A DNA stretch of 64,000 bases from Vogesella aquatica (GCF_028548455.1 NZ_JAQQLF010000021.1:1-64000); one strand, 5' to 3'; positions 34,237 through 43,349 are shown, counted from the stretch's first letter. A program made the numbers and translations. The notes: generated from the sequence alone by a model not told the origin.

Positions 34237-35019
34237 ATGACCCAGCCCGCCCCGCCTGGCCTGCCCAGCGACCGCCAGACTTATATCCGCCAGCGCCTGC
34301 AACAGGATGGCCGCGTGGTCGCCGCCGAACTGGCGCAAACACTGGGCGTGTCGGAAGACTCCATCCGCCGCGACCTGCGCGAGCTGGCCAGCAGCGGCAT
34401 CTGCCAGCGTGTGTACGGCGGCGCCATCGCCATGACGCCGAATACCGGCAACTTCAGCCAGCGTAGCCACGAGAACATCGCGCGCAAGGCCAGGCTGGCC
34501 GCCGCCGCGGTGCAGTTACTACGCGCCGGTCAATTCGTGTTTCTGGATTCCGGCACCACCAACCTGGAAATTGCCCGCGCCATCCCCGACGGCCTGCCGC
34601 TGACCATTGCCACCAACGCCATCCCGATTGCCGCCGCGCTGCTGGGGCGCAGTGCGCTGGAGGTACTGGTGGTGGGCGGCCGCATGGACCACCGCATCGG
34701 CGGCACCATGGGCAGCAGCGCCATGCTGGAAATCCAGACGCTGCGGCCGGACATCTGCTTTCTGGGCACCTGCTCACTGGATATCGAACTGGGTGTGGGC
34801 ACCACACTATCGGAAGAGGCCGCGCTGAAACGCGAGCTGGTGCGACACAGCAGCCAGGTGGTGCTGTGCGTCACCAATGAAAAGCTGGATACCGCCAGCC
34901 CGTTTTCGGTGGCCGCCATGGCCGACATCGGCCAACTGGTACTGGAAGCGGACGCCGAACCGCACAAGCTGCAGCGGCTGCGCGATTGCGGCGTACCGGT
35001 GCTGCTGGCCAGAGCCTGA
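34237..35019 (+). CDS. DeoR-family transcriptional regulator
   Basis: 260 residues from ATG 34237. The N-terminal winged helix-turn-helix (RQTYIRQRLQQDGRVVAAELAQTLGVSEDSIRRDLREL) is typical of DeoR/GlpR proteins. The C-terminal DeoRC sensor domain has FLDSGTTNLEIARAI, the usual sugar-phosphate pocket loop, and GVGTTLSEEAALKRELV. DeoR proteins mostly repress sugar and nucleoside catabolic genes and are released by phosphorylated intermediates. The neighbouring divergent phosphatase is the obvious candidate target. The open frame upstream to 34114 overlaps the putative operator and is unlikely to be coding. Confidence 0.88.
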   Translation: MTQPAPPGLPSDRQTYIRQRLQQDGRVVAAELAQTLGVSEDSIRRDLRELASSGICQRVYGGAIAMTPNTGNFSQRSHENIARKARLAAAAVQLLRAGQFVFLDSGTTNLEIARAIPDGLPLTIATNAIPIAAALLGRSALEVLVVGGRMDHRIGGTMGSSAMLEIQTLRPDICFLGTCSLDIELGVGTTLSEEAALKRELVRHSSQVVLCVTNEKLDTASPFSVAAMADIGQLVLEADAEPHKLQRLRDCGVPVLLARA

Positions 35020-35039
35020 GCCGGCAGCGGCAGGCATGA

Positions 35040-35072
35040 AAAAACGGCGCCGGGTAAGCGGGCGCCGTTTTT
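35040..35072. terminator. Bidirectional terminator
   Basis: AAAAACGGCGCC pairs with GGCGCCGTTTTT around a 9-base loop. It is shared by deoR-like and rimO, which converge. Confidence 0.92.
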
Positions 35073-35090
35073 GCCGAGTGGCCAGTGCGC

Positions 35091-36410
35091 TTACACGCGC
35101 TCGCCCCACAGGTCGTGCTCGCTGGCATCGACAATCTCTACCTGCACGAAATCGCCCACGCTCAGACCATCCGCATCCTCGATGAACACCAGGCCGTCGA
35201 TCTCTGGTGCATCAGCGTAGCTGCGGCAGATAGCAGTGCCCTCTTCGTCAATCTCGTCCACCAGCACGGTCAGCGTGCGGCCAACCCGTGCCGCCAGACG
35301 GGCGGCAGAAATTTCCGCCTGTACCGCCATAAAGCGTTCCTTGCGGGCTTCCTTCACCTCTTCCGGTACCGGGTCGGCCAGCTCGTTGGCCGCAGCGCCT
35401 GCTACCGGCGAGTAGGTGAAACAGCCGACGCGATCCAGCTGCGCCTCTTCGATAAAAGCCAGCAGCTCTTCGAAGTCTTCTTCGGTTTCGCCGGGGAAGC
35501 CTACGATGAAGGTAGAGCGAATCACCAGATCCGGGCAGATTTCGCGCCATTTTTTGATGCGACCCAGCACGTTTTCGCTGTTGGCCGGGCGCTTCATCAG
35601 CTTCAGGATCTTCTGGCTGGCGTGCTGGAACGGGATATCCAGGTACGGCAGGATCTTGCCTTCGGCCATCAGCGGAATGATGTCGTCCACGCTCGGGTAC
35701 GGGTACACATAGTGCAGGCGCACCCAGATACCGTGCTTGCCCAGCTCTTCGCACAGTTCCAGCAGACGGGTCTTGATCGGGCGGCCGTTGTAGAAGCCCA
35801 GCTTGTACTTCTGGTCCACACCGTAGGCCGATGTATCTTGCGAAATGATCAGCAGCTCTTTCACACCGGCCTTGGCCAGGTTGGCCGCTTCGGACAACAC
35901 GCTGTCGATGGCACGGCTATCCAGGTCGCCACGCATGGACGGGATGATGCAGAAAGTGCAGCGGTGGTTACAGCCTTCCGAAATCTTCACGTAGGCGTAG
36001 TGCTTGGGCGTGAGGCGTACGCCGATATCCGGCACCAGGTCCACGAACGGGTCGTGCGGCTTGGGCAGGTGGGTGTGTACGTGGGTCATCACCTCGTCGG
36101 TGGCGTGCGGGCCGGTAATGGCCAGCACCGACGGGTGCGCTTCCTTTACCACGTCGCCTTTGGCACCCAGACAGCCGGTAACGATTACCTTGCCGTTTTC
36201 GTTGAGCGCCTCACCGATGGCATCCAGCGATTCCTGCACCGCTGCATCAATAAAACCACAGGTATTGACAACCACCAGGTCAGCACCATTGTACGTACCG
36301 GAAATTTCATAACCCTCGGCGCGCAAGCGCGTCAGGATCTGCTCGGAATCGGAAGCTGCTTTTGGACAGCCCAGGCTCACGAAGCCTACTTTTGGAGCAA
36401 TGTGCGACAT
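35091..36410 (-). CDS. rimO: Ribosomal protein S12 methylthiotransferase RimO
   Basis: 439 residues. N-terminal UPF0004 domain with [14 protein letters not shown] and [11 protein letters not shown] (cysteines for the auxiliary 4Fe-4S cluster), radical-SAM motif [14 protein letters not shown], and the C-terminal TRAM domain (about 370-439). RimO adds a methylthio group to an aspartate of ribosomal protein S12 (Asp89 in E. coli). ATG 36410 begins [17 protein letters not shown]; the eight upstream codons of the open frame are not needed. It converges on the DeoR-like gene. Confidence 0.96.
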   Translation of the reverse strand: MSHIAPKVGFVSLGCPKAASDSEQILTRLRAEGYEISGTYNGADLVVVNTCGFIDAAVQESLDAIGEALNENGKVIVTGCLGAKGDVVKEAHPSVLAITGPHATDEVMTHVHTHLPKPHDPFVDLVPDIGVRLTPKHYAYVKISEGCNHRCTFCIIPSMRGDLDSRAIDSVLSEAANLAKAGVKELLIISQDTSAYGVDQKYKLGFYNGRPIKTRLLELCEELGKHGIWVRLHYVYPYPSVDDIIPLMAEGKILPYLDIPFQHASQKILKLMKRPANSENVLGRIKKWREICPDLVIRSTFIVGFPGETEEDFEELLAFIEEAQLDRVGCFTYSPVAGAAANELADPVPEEVKEARKERFMAVQAEISAARLAARVGRTLTVLVDEIDEEGTAICRSYADAPEIDGLVFIEDADGLSVGDFVQVEIVDASEHDLWGERV

Positions 36411-36446
36411 GTAAACGTCAACCCTGTAGATCAATAAAGACAGAAA

Positions 36447-36472
36447 GCCGGGCGCTGCAGTGAGCGCCCGGC
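36447..36472 (-). terminator. Terminator after phaR
   Basis: On the minus strand GCCGGGCGCT pairs with AGCGCCCGGC, followed by TTTCTGTCTTT, 38 bases after the phaR stop. Confidence 0.85.
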
Positions 36473-36510
36473 TAGATGGGGTGGATTATAAAAAATTCTG
36501 CGCAATAAAA

Positions 36511-37083
36511 CTACTTGCCCGGCTCATCCTTGCCGTCTTCGCGCGCAGGCGGGTAGGCGGGGAAGCCAAAGCCGGTAAACATGGTACGTGCCTGCTCCTG
36601 CATGCGGTTCTGCATATCCAGAAACATATTGGTGCTCTGGTCCAGGTAGCTGGACATCATGTTCTGCATCGCCGGGCCCTGGAAATTCAGGAAATCGCCC
36701 CACAACTTGGCGCCCAGTAGCGGGTTATCGCCGTACATGGCCTTGGTTTGCTCCTGCATTTTTTGCTGCAGCTGCACAAAAACCTGCAGGTTTTTTTCCA
36801 GGAAGGGGCCCATCATGCCTTGCATGGCCTGGCCGTAGAAGCGGATGAACTGCGTCAGTACTTCGTAGCTGAACATCGGCGAGCCGCCGCTCTCCTCTTC
36901 CAGAATGATCTGCAGCAGTACGCCACGGGTAATGTCATCGTGGGTTTTGGCATCGACTACCTGAATGTCCACATTGTCCAGTACCAGCTGTTTTACATCG
37001 CCCAGCGTGATGTAGGAACTGGTGGCAGTATCGTACAGACGACGGTTCGGGTACTTCTTGATCACCCGTTTTTCTACGCTCAT
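36511..37083 (-). CDS. phaR: Polyhydroxyalkanoate synthesis repressor PhaR
   Basis: 190 residues. The N-terminal DNA-binding domain has the family signature KRVIKKYPNRRLYDTATSSYITL, followed by the PHB accumulation regulatory domain (VVDAKTHDDITRGVLLQIILEEE) and a Met/Gln-rich C-terminus. PhaR binds both polyhydroxybutyrate granules and the phasin promoter; when polymer is present the repressor is titrated and phasin is made. The gene is divergent from phaP, with a TTGTGC palindrome between them. ATG 37083 precedes MSVEKRVIKKYPNRR; upstream codons are not conserved-looking. Confidence 0.93.
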   Translation of the reverse strand: MSVEKRVIKKYPNRRLYDTATSSYITLGDVKQLVLDNVDIQVVDAKTHDDITRGVLLQIILEEESGGSPMFSYEVLTQFIRFYGQAMQGMMGPFLEKNLQVFVQLQQKMQEQTKAMYGDNPLLGAKLWGDFLNFQGPAMQNMMSSYLDQSTNMFLDMQNRMQEQARTMFTGFGFPAYPPAREDGKDEPGK

Positions 37084-37199
37084 GAAACACTCTCCCAGCT
37101 TATCTGTTTTGTTGTGTGCCGCCACATTACCATAAATGCAACAGCCTAGAGCAAAACTCCTAGTCAGCCGGCCATCGCCACGCTAACATCCGATCAGCA

Positions 37200-37214
37200 T
37201 TGTGCATCGCACAA
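37200..37214. promoter_or_regulatory. Candidate PhaR operator between phaR and phaP
   Basis: TTGTGC-ATC-GCACAA is a perfect 6-bp inverted repeat with a 3-base spacer, 86 bases upstream of phaP. TGC/GCA dyads are known for PhaR sites in other bacteria, so this is the best candidate. Confidence 0.45.
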
Positions 37215-37299
37215 AAACACCGCTTCAGACGGTGCGACCACAGAACACTGCTGCGCCCAACCATGCAATCAACATCTATTGTGTTACGAGGATCCCAGT

Positions 37300-37857
37300 A
37301 TGACTACTTCTAACGAACAATTCGCCAAACTGTCCGCAAATGGCTTCGAAGCCGCTTTCCGCGTTGCACAAATCACACTGGATAGCGCAGAGCGCTTTGC
37401 CAAACTGAGCCTGGAGCTGTCCAAACAGACTCTGGAAGAAAACGTGAAGCTGGCTCGCGAGCTGGGCAGCGTGAAAGACCCGCAAGAAGCCCTGTCCCGC
37501 GTAAACAAACTGGCCGCACAAAACCTGGAACAAGCTGTAGCCAACAGCCGCAACGTTTACGACATCGTGTCGCAAACCCAGACCGAGCTGAGCAAAGTAG
37601 CCGAGAGCAATATCGCCGACTTGAACAAAACCCTGATCGGCAACGTTGAAGCTCTGACCAAAAATGCACCGGCTGGTTCCGAAGCTGCGGTCAACGCACT
37701 GAAATCCGGCCTGGCCGCCAGTGCTGCCGCCTTCAGCACCCTGAGCAAAGCCGGCCAGCAAGTCGCCGAGTTTGCCGACAGCAGCGTAAAAGCAGCCACC
37801 AGCGCCACCGCCGATGCGGTAAAAGCGGCCGCCAAGCGCACTGGCCCTACTGCCTGA
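37300..37857 (+). CDS. phaP: Phasin (polyhydroxyalkanoate granule-associated protein)
   Basis: 185 residues from ATG 37300, which follows GAGGATCCCAGT. The protein is almost entirely amphipathic helix (FAKLSANGFEAAFRVAQITLDSAERFAKLSLELSKQTLEENV) with an Ala/Lys-rich C-terminus, as in PhaP phasins that coat polyhydroxybutyrate granules. The divergent phaR gene, an intergenic palindrome and a strong terminator behind the gene support an autonomous, PhaR-controlled unit. The codon choice is narrow and the frame lacks rare codons, consistent with high expression. The polymer synthase phaC is not in the window. Confidence 0.9.
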   Translation: MTTSNEQFAKLSANGFEAAFRVAQITLDSAERFAKLSLELSKQTLEENVKLARELGSVKDPQEALSRVNKLAAQNLEQAVANSRNVYDIVSQTQTELSKVAESNIADLNKTLIGNVEALTKNAPAGSEAAVNALKSGLAASAAAFSTLSKAGQQVAEFADSSVKAATSATADAVKAAAKRTGPTA

Positions 37858-37879
37858 TCGCAGGTAGCCACCAGATAGA

Positions 37880-37905
37880 ATCCCCGCCCGCTGGCGGGGA
37901 TTTTT
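37880..37905 (+). terminator. Terminator after phaP
   Basis: ATCCCCGCC-CGCT-GGCGGGGAT followed by TTTTC, 22 bases after the stop codon. Confidence 0.92.
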
Positions 37906-37986
37906 CTTTGCAGCGCACACGTAGTAGCTTGCCCGTGTAAGGGTTACAATGCGCAGCATCAAGCCAACGACTGGAAGCATTGCAGC

Positions 37987-39114
37987 ATGAAAATCAGTAG
38001 CAATTTCGACGCAGGCAGCATCGATGTAGTAGCCATCAACGGATTTGAAGACATTCAATTGCGCATCCGTAAAGACAATGCCTCGGATTTTGCGCAATGG
38101 TTTTATTTCCGGCTGCAAGGCGCGGCATACGAAACCTGCCGCATCCGCTTTCTGGACATCCAGCACACTGCCTACCCCAAAGGCTGGGAAGGCTATCAGG
38201 CCGTCGCCTCTTACGATCGCGTCAACTGGTTCCGCGTACCTACCTATCTGGATGGCAACGAGCTGGTGATCGAGCACGCACCGCTGGCAGGCAGCATCTA
38301 CTACGCTTATTTCGAGCCCTACTCCCACGAGCAGCACCTGAACCTGATCGGCATGGCGCAAAGTTCTGGCCTGTGCCAGGTAAGCGACCTGGGCTCTACC
38401 GTACAGCAGCGTGACATCAACCTGCTGACGATCGGCCACGAGGTCGAGTCTGACCTGAAAATCTGGGTTACCGCACGCCAGCATCCTGGCGAAACCATGG
38501 CCGAATGGTTTGTAGAAGGCTTCCTGACCCGCCTGCTGGATTCGCAGGACCCCACCTCGCGCGCCCTGCTGGACCGCGCCACCTTCTACGTGGTGCCCAA
38601 TATGAACCCGGATGGCTCGGTACTGGGCAACCTGCGCACCAATGCCGCAGGTGCCAACCTGAACCGCGAATGGCTGAGCCCCAGCCTGGAAACCAGCCCC
38701 GAGGTTTACCATGTGCGCAACAAGATGCTGGAAACCGGCGTCGACCTGTATCTGGACATCCATGGCGATGAAGCCATTCCTTATGTCTTCGTGGCCGGTA
38801 CCGAAGGCGTACCCAGCTACAGCCCGCGCATTGCCGAGCTCGAAGAACAGTTCAAGCAACAGCTGAAAGTGGCATCGCCCGACTTTCAGGATGAGCACGG
38901 CTATGCGCGCGACCAGCCGGGTGCGGCCAACCTGTCCATGGCCACCGCCTGGGTGGGCAACCAGTTCCAGTGCCTGGCTTACACACTGGAAATGCCGTTC
39001 AAAGACAACGACAACCTGCCGGACGACGATACCGGCTGGAATGGCCAGCGCAGCTTGCGCCTGGGCGAGGCAACACTCAGTGCCATTTATGGCGTACTCA
39101 AAGCCATACGCTAA
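37987..39114 (+). CDS. M14-family zinc carboxypeptidase (cytosolic carboxypeptidase-like)
   Basis: 375 residues, no signal peptide. The zinc ligands are visible as HxxE in RQHPGETMAEW (His166, Glu169) and in LDIHGDE (His259), and the catalytic Glu probably in AYTLEMPF (about 335). The first 130 residues form an N-terminal beta-rich domain (FYFRLQGAAYETCRIRFLDI, YFEPYSHEQHLNLI) that precedes the peptidase in the M14 cytosolic carboxypeptidase subfamily. In eukaryotes such enzymes remove glutamate from tubulin tails; bacterial substrates are unknown. It is a single gene between terminators. One in-frame copy of the dispersed 10-mer (38923) encodes Ala-Ala-Asn. Confidence 0.88.
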   Translation: MKISSNFDAGSIDVVAINGFEDIQLRIRKDNASDFAQWFYFRLQGAAYETCRIRFLDIQHTAYPKGWEGYQAVASYDRVNWFRVPTYLDGNELVIEHAPLAGSIYYAYFEPYSHEQHLNLIGMAQSSGLCQVSDLGSTVQQRDINLLTIGHEVESDLKIWVTARQHPGETMAEWFVEGFLTRLLDSQDPTSRALLDRATFYVVPNMNPDGSVLGNLRTNAAGANLNREWLSPSLETSPEVYHVRNKMLETGVDLYLDIHGDEAIPYVFVAGTEGVPSYSPRIAELEEQFKQQLKVASPDFQDEHGYARDQPGAANLSMATAWVGNQFQCLAYTLEMPFKDNDNLPDDDTGWNGQRSLRLGEATLSAIYGVLKAIR

Positions 39115-39126
39115 ACTCGCCTCACA

Positions 39127-39157
39127 TTAAAAAAGCCGCTTTATGCGGCTTTTTTAA
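39127..39157. terminator. Bidirectional terminator
   Basis: TTAAAAAAGCCGC pairs perfectly with GCGGCTTTTTTAA around TTTAT. It is shared by the carboxypeptidase and the convergent PilZ-like gene. Confidence 0.93.
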
Positions 39158-39167
39158 TAGCGGGCTT

Positions 39168-40844
39168 CTACGATAGCGTTTTGATCAGCTCGATTTCAGC
39201 CTGGCACCAGTCCGTGCCTTTTTCCACCACCCGCCCCAGACTGATCAGGAATACTTTACCGCGCGCCACCATCTGGTACTGCTTGCCCATTGCATAAGTA
39301 CCAATCGAAATCAGCACGGTATTGAGTTTCTTGCCCTCACGCAGCAGGGGCACAAACAGCGCTATTTCGCCCTGATTCCACACCATGTCGCTTGGTGTGG
39401 CCGGATCAACCGAGCGCCCCTCCTCCTGCCGCAAGGCTGCGGCAACCGGGCGATTGGTCAGGATATGCACCCCCAGATACAGCTTGTCCTGCCCGGGGCG
39501 CTGCAGGCGCCGCACCACCCCAAGTGACCAGTCATTCTCGCCACGCTGGCGAAAGCCGAGCAAGGTACCCAGTGCAACCCATTCATTCCCCTGAGCCGGC
39601 AAGCTCAAGCCCAGGCCGGTCTCACTGCGATTATCCACATCCCAGAACGGGAACTGCTCTTTTTGTTGCTGCTGCGGCGGTAAAACTTGCCGCTCGCGCC
39701 GGCGACTGGTGACAAAACCGTAGATACGCACTTCGTCAGCCGTATCGAAATTGTCGTCACCGCCTCCGGCACGCCGCGTATCTTCACGCGCTTTTTCTTC
39801 CTGCTCACGCACCAGCTTGTGCAACTGTGCAAAACGCTGCGCCACCTCGATCTGCTGGCTGTCCACACGAACGCGCTGGGCACGCTCATACAAATGAGGC
39901 CTGACCGACCACTCGCGACACAGATAGCGCAACAAGCCTGCATCCACGCCTGCCGTCATGATGGCCTTCAAGTCGGAAGGCACGGCACCAGACTCGAAAA
40001 CAGACACCCAGCTCGTCAGCCGGTCAACAAGGTCTGCCGTACTCCACACACGCACATTGCCTTTAGGCAGAGCGTCGCGCACGCGGCCAGGTGGCAAGCC
40101 TGCGGAGAGATTAACCATAAAACTGGCATCTCCCTGGTAGTCCTGCCCCAGCGCCATACTGCTGGAGGTCTGCAGGGCGAGCTGGTAAGCGAAGCGGATC
40201 TGGCGAATGGCCAGGTTGCCGCTGGTGAGCGTAGACACCATCAGCAGCGACAAGTACAGGTCGTGAATGGTAGTAACATCCCCCTCGCCAAACAACTGCA
40301 CCGGCACGACATCGATCTGATGCTGTTCGGCATAGGCAAACAGCTGGTTTGCATTGCGCCAGAACATTTCGTCCGGATGGAAGTGCCGATAGTATTGCCA
40401 CAGGGCAAACTCGGTAAGGTAATGCATCATGCGCGCGATGACCGTCGGCAGCAGAATGCGTATCGAGGCCGCAGCGCGGTCGTCCGGGTCAAAACCCATA
40501 AAACGCTGGTACGCCGCCAGCACCTGCCTGCCGTAGCCCAGGATTTGCGCGCGCAGTTGCGCCTCAAGTGCCTTGGGCATGCGCGTGTTCAGTAAATACT
40601 GTTCGCACAGCTGCTTGTGATGCACGCAAATCAGCCGGTCAAGCTCCAGCACGGCCTCAAGGGCTTCTGGGCTATAGTTTTCGCTCTGGGCGTTAAACTG
40701 CATCAGTAGCTCGCTAACCTTCGCATGAGCTGCCGGGCCGGTTTCTCGCGTAAGTGGCGCATACCACTCACCGATCAGCTTGACAGAGTCAAGCGGATGC
40801 GAATTTTTTTTGCTGCCAAATGAGAAAAAATCAAGCTTGACCAT
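39168..40844 (-). CDS. Large uncharacterised protein with PilZ-like C-terminal domain
   Basis: 558 residues from ATG 40844 (MVKLDFFSFGSKKNS). No signal peptide or clear membrane segment. The first 400 residues are mostly helical, with a conserved-looking core (GQVLAAYQRFMGF, MMHYLTEFALWQYYRHFHPDEMFW, HDLYLSLLMVSTLTSGNLA). Residues about 400-558 look like a PilZ-type beta barrel: YGFVTSRRRER could be the RxxxR motif region, followed by DNRSETGLGLSLP and WSLGVVRRLQRPGQDKLYLGVHIL. PilZ domains bind cyclic-di-GMP. The assignment is by pattern only. Proteins of this layout occur in betaproteobacteria and are annotated as cyclic-di-GMP binding, but I cannot confirm homology here. With the EAL/GGDEF and HD-GYP-like genes it would be a fourth cyclic-di-GMP-related gene in the window. 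Confidence 0.6.
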   Translation of the reverse strand: MVKLDFFSFGSKKNSHPLDSVKLIGEWYAPLTRETGPAAHAKVSELLMQFNAQSENYSPEALEAVLELDRLICVHHKQLCEQYLLNTRMPKALEAQLRAQILGYGRQVLAAYQRFMGFDPDDRAAASIRILLPTVIARMMHYLTEFALWQYYRHFHPDEMFWRNANQLFAYAEQHQIDVVPVQLFGEGDVTTIHDLYLSLLMVSTLTSGNLAIRQIRFAYQLALQTSSSMALGQDYQGDASFMVNLSAGLPPGRVRDALPKGNVRVWSTADLVDRLTSWVSVFESGAVPSDLKAIMTAGVDAGLLRYLCREWSVRPHLYERAQRVRVDSQQIEVAQRFAQLHKLVREQEEKAREDTRRAGGGDDNFDTADEVRIYGFVTSRRRERQVLPPQQQQKEQFPFWDVDNRSETGLGLSLPAQGNEWVALGTLLGFRQRGENDWSLGVVRRLQRPGQDKLYLGVHILTNRPVAAALRQEEGRSVDPATPSDMVWNQGEIALFVPLLREGKKLNTVLISIGTYAMGKQYQMVARGKVFLISLGRVVEKGTDWCQAEIELIKTLS

Positions 40845-40921
40845 AGGTTTGCGCACCAGCGTAAATATCAGCTGCACAGGATTCAATGCGCTGAGTATAC
40901 GCGATGATCCGGCCACAAAAA

Positions 40922-40953
40922 ACAAAACGCCATGCATCTGCATGGCGTTTTGT
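40922..40953. terminator. Terminator after the H-NS-like gene
   Basis: ACAAAACGCCATGCA pairs perfectly with TGCATGGCGTTTTGT around TC. It lies 17 bases after the stop of the H-NS-like gene on the minus strand and upstream of the PilZ-like gene. Confidence 0.88.
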
Positions 40954-40970
40954 CTGGCGATACAACAGAC

Positions 40971-41303
40971 TTATTTGATCTGCAGCGCTTCCAGTGCGTG
41001 GCCAGCATCGAGCCAGGCCACCACCCACAAGGGCTTGCGACCACGGCCAGTCCACGACAGGCTGGCATCGTCCGGGTGGCGGTACTTTGCCTCTACCGGC
41101 TTACGAGTGCTAGTAGCCGGCACAGAACCCAGCTTGGCAGATTTACTGGCGATATCTTCGATATCCAGGCCATGGGTGCGGATCAGCTCCAGCACTTGTT
41201 TGGCCGCTTTGGCTTTTTCTTCGCTTTCGCGACGACGAATTTCGGCGTCGACATCAGCACGCAGTTGCAGCAGTTCTGCAAAATCAACAGTAGACAGTTC
41301 CAT
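40971..41303 (-). CDS. H-NS family nucleoid-associated protein
   Basis: 110 residues, typical size for the HvrA/BpH3 branch of H-NS proteins. The N-terminal half is a charged coiled-coil oligomerisation segment (ADVDAEIRRRESEEKAKAAKQVLELI). The C-terminal half has the AT-hook-like DNA-binding loop: KYRHPDDASLSWTGRGRKPLWV, with the core GRGRKP. Such proteins bind AT-rich DNA, compact the nucleoid and silence foreign genes. The upstream region (41304-41400) is itself distinctly AT-rich, which would allow autoregulation. It is a single gene with its own terminator. Confidence 0.92.
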   Translation of the reverse strand: MELSTVDFAELLQLRADVDAEIRRRESEEKAKAAKQVLELIRTHGLDIEDIASKSAKLGSVPATSTRKPVEAKYRHPDDASLSWTGRGRKPLWVVAWLDAGHALEALQIK

Positions 41304-41400
41304 TTACAACTCCCCTTGAATGAACAATATTAAACTTTAACTAAGTTAGTCACCCCGATAACTTTAGTCAAGCCTATATTGCACAATCAGCGCATTACAA

Positions 41401-42387
41401 TCAATCAGCATCCGGCAGAATATAGGGCAAAGGCTGTTTTTCAATTACAGCATGTGGATTATGCTGCAATTGTGGCCGCCCTTCCCACGCTGTGTGCTGC
41501 AGTACCAACAGGCAAGCCACGCTGTCATCCGCCATTTCTGCCGCCAACACCACTCTGCCGATAACCTGCTCGCCGGTAGATGCCGTAATAATCGCGGCCC
41601 CTTCTTTTACACTGGCGCCCCGTACATTGGCACGGTACAAACGGCGCTTTACTTTGCCCAGATATTGCGTGCGCGCCACAATTTCCTGCCCGGGATAGCA
41701 ACCCTTCTTGAAACTGATCCCGCCGAGCAATTCCAGGTTCAGCATTTGCGGCACAAACTCCTCAAAAGTCGCTTGCGAAACCCAACCCAGCCCGGCACGA
41801 ATAAAAACATAATCCGCAGCCGCACTTCCAACCGGCTGCCGGCCGTGCTGCCAATGCATGGCCTGCAGCCGGCGTGCCAGGCGCAGCACAAGGCCATGCC
41901 CCATCGACAGCACCAGGCCGGACTCATCCAGCTCGACCAGGGCAGGCTGCACGGCCTGCGCATCTTGCTGCAGCCACAGGGCATACTGCTCGGTGACTGC
42001 GTCGATTTTTACTTTGGCACGCAAAACAAACATCCCCAGGCGACGGCGGAACCCCTCGGCAATATCCTTACGCAGCAACAGGTAATATTGCCCACCCACC
42101 CCTGCCAGAACAAAGCTAGCCTGCATACGCCCTTTGGCGTTGGAATAGCTACCCAATGTCACCCCACCGTCAGCAATCGCTGCCACATCACAAGAGAACT
42201 GTCCTTGCAAGAAAGTGGTGGCATCTTCGCCATGGATATGCAGCAAAGCATACTTGCTCAGCAATGAATAAGCCTGACCTGCGTCCACCGCGGCTAACTG
42301 CTGCGCATATGCCGGCAATTTCAGCTCGTCACCCTCGGTGATTTCACCCTGATTTTCCACTAGCCATTGTTCTATTAGCTGCTGCAT
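41401..42387 (-). CDS. ygfZ: tRNA-modifying, folate-binding protein YgfZ
   Basis: 328 residues from ATG 42387. The protein has the GcvT-like folate-binding fold and the YgfZ signature KKGCYPGQEIVARTQYLGKVKRRLYR with its conserved Cys. The N-terminal LLSKYALLHIHGEDATTFLQGQFSCDV is also typical. YgfZ supports assembly or repair of some iron-sulfur enzymes such as MiaB, using tetrahydrofolate. The stop lies at 41401-41403. The gene is divergent from the exporter gene at 42482, and its upstream region is shared with that gene. Confidence 0.92.
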   Translation of the reverse strand: MQQLIEQWLVENQGEITEGDELKLPAYAQQLAAVDAGQAYSLLSKYALLHIHGEDATTFLQGQFSCDVAAIADGGVTLGSYSNAKGRMQASFVLAGVGGQYYLLLRKDIAEGFRRRLGMFVLRAKVKIDAVTEQYALWLQQDAQAVQPALVELDESGLVLSMGHGLVLRLARRLQAMHWQHGRQPVGSAAADYVFIRAGLGWVSQATFEEFVPQMLNLELLGGISFKKGCYPGQEIVARTQYLGKVKRRLYRANVRGASVKEGAAIITASTGEQVIGRVVLAAEMADDSVACLLVLQHTAWEGRPQLQHNPHAVIEKQPLPYILPDAD

Positions 42388-42481
42388 CGCACACCTCAAT
42401 AAGTATTGATCTAAGCAGGCACAGCATTCAGAATGCCTGAATCCTGCCGCCGAAAACAAATATATAAATCGTCACACCACC

Positions 42482-43342
42482 ATGCCAAACACACACACAA
42501 CCGCGACGCACCCGCTCGCCTATGCCCTGATGGCTATTTTACTGTGGTCATCCCTGGCCAGCCTGGGCACCTTCACCCAGCGCTTACCACCTTTTCTGGT
42601 GACCGCCATTGCACTGGCGATTGGCGCTTTGCTGAGCATCAGGCATATTGCGCAATGGCGCGTCCCGGTAAAAACCTTTATCACCGGTGTGGCCGGCATT
42701 TTCGGCTATCACTGCCTGTTATTCACCGCATTCCGCACTGCACCGGCGCTAGAGGCCAATTTGCTGAATTACCTGTGGCCCTTACTGATTGTGCTACTTA
42801 GCCCCGTTTTCAAGCTGGGCACGCTACGTTGGCCGCATATTATGGCGTCGTTGTGTGGCTTTTCCGGCGCGGCACTCATTGTAACCAAGGGCCAGCTACA
42901 GCTACCGGCAGTACTGCCGATAGGATTTGTTTTTGCCCTGGCGGCGGCCTTCACGTGGGCCTGCTACAGTTTGCAAACCCGTAAACTACCTGCCTTCCCC
43001 AATGCCGCAGTAGGCGGGTTTTGCCTGGCATCTGCCGTACTGGCGGGCCTGTGCCACCTGGCTTTCGAGCCTTCCATCGTGCCGGACACGCAGGAATGGC
43101 TTGCACTGCTGGCCATGGGTATCGGGCCGCTGGGGCTATCGTTCTTCTTCTGGAATATCGCCATGAAATCGGCAGACCCACGCCAGATAGGCGCCCTGTC
43201 TTATCTTACCCCTCTGCTCTCCACCATGACGCTGGCCGCCAGCGGGCTGGGTAGCATGAACCGCACCAGCTGGATCGCCGCGGCGCTCATACTGGGCGGC
43301 GCCATCATGGGTAGCCTGGCAGGGCGTAAAACACAGGCGTGA
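42482..43342 (+). CDS. EamA/DMT-family exporter, YddG-like
   Basis: 286 residues, hydrophobic throughout with about ten predicted membrane spans in two EamA halves, the usual drug/metabolite transporter layout. Features include LWSSLASLGTFTQRLPPF in helix 1, LEANLLNYLWPLLIVLLSP closing the first half, and FFFWNIAMKSADPRQIGALSYLTPLLST in the second half. The LLNYLWP and FFFWNIAMK segments resemble E. coli YddG, an aromatic amino acid exporter; the substrate here is not known. It lies in the inner membrane. The start ATG has a weak leader (CACCACC). Confidence 0.85.
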   Translation: MPNTHTTATHPLAYALMAILLWSSLASLGTFTQRLPPFLVTAIALAIGALLSIRHIAQWRVPVKTFITGVAGIFGYHCLLFTAFRTAPALEANLLNYLWPLLIVLLSPVFKLGTLRWPHIMASLCGFSGAALIVTKGQLQLPAVLPIGFVFALAAAFTWACYSLQTRKLPAFPNAAVGGFCLASAVLAGLCHLAFEPSIVPDTQEWLALLAMGIGPLGLSFFFWNIAMKSADPRQIGALSYLTPLLSTMTLAASGLGSMNRTSWIAAALILGGAIMGSLAGRKTQA

Positions 43343-43349
43343 AAACAGA

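Noticed and set aside
37224-37232. TTCAGACGG, nine of ten bases of the Neisseria DNA uptake sequence (complement of GCCGTCTGAA)
   Set aside because: I noticed only this single imperfect copy, which chance could produce; the window does not show the density expected of a genome using that word.
37276-38898. 540-codon open frame antisense to phaP and the M14 carboxypeptidase
   Set aside because: It crosses two well-supported genes and a terminator on the other strand, and its composition is that of an antisense shadow.
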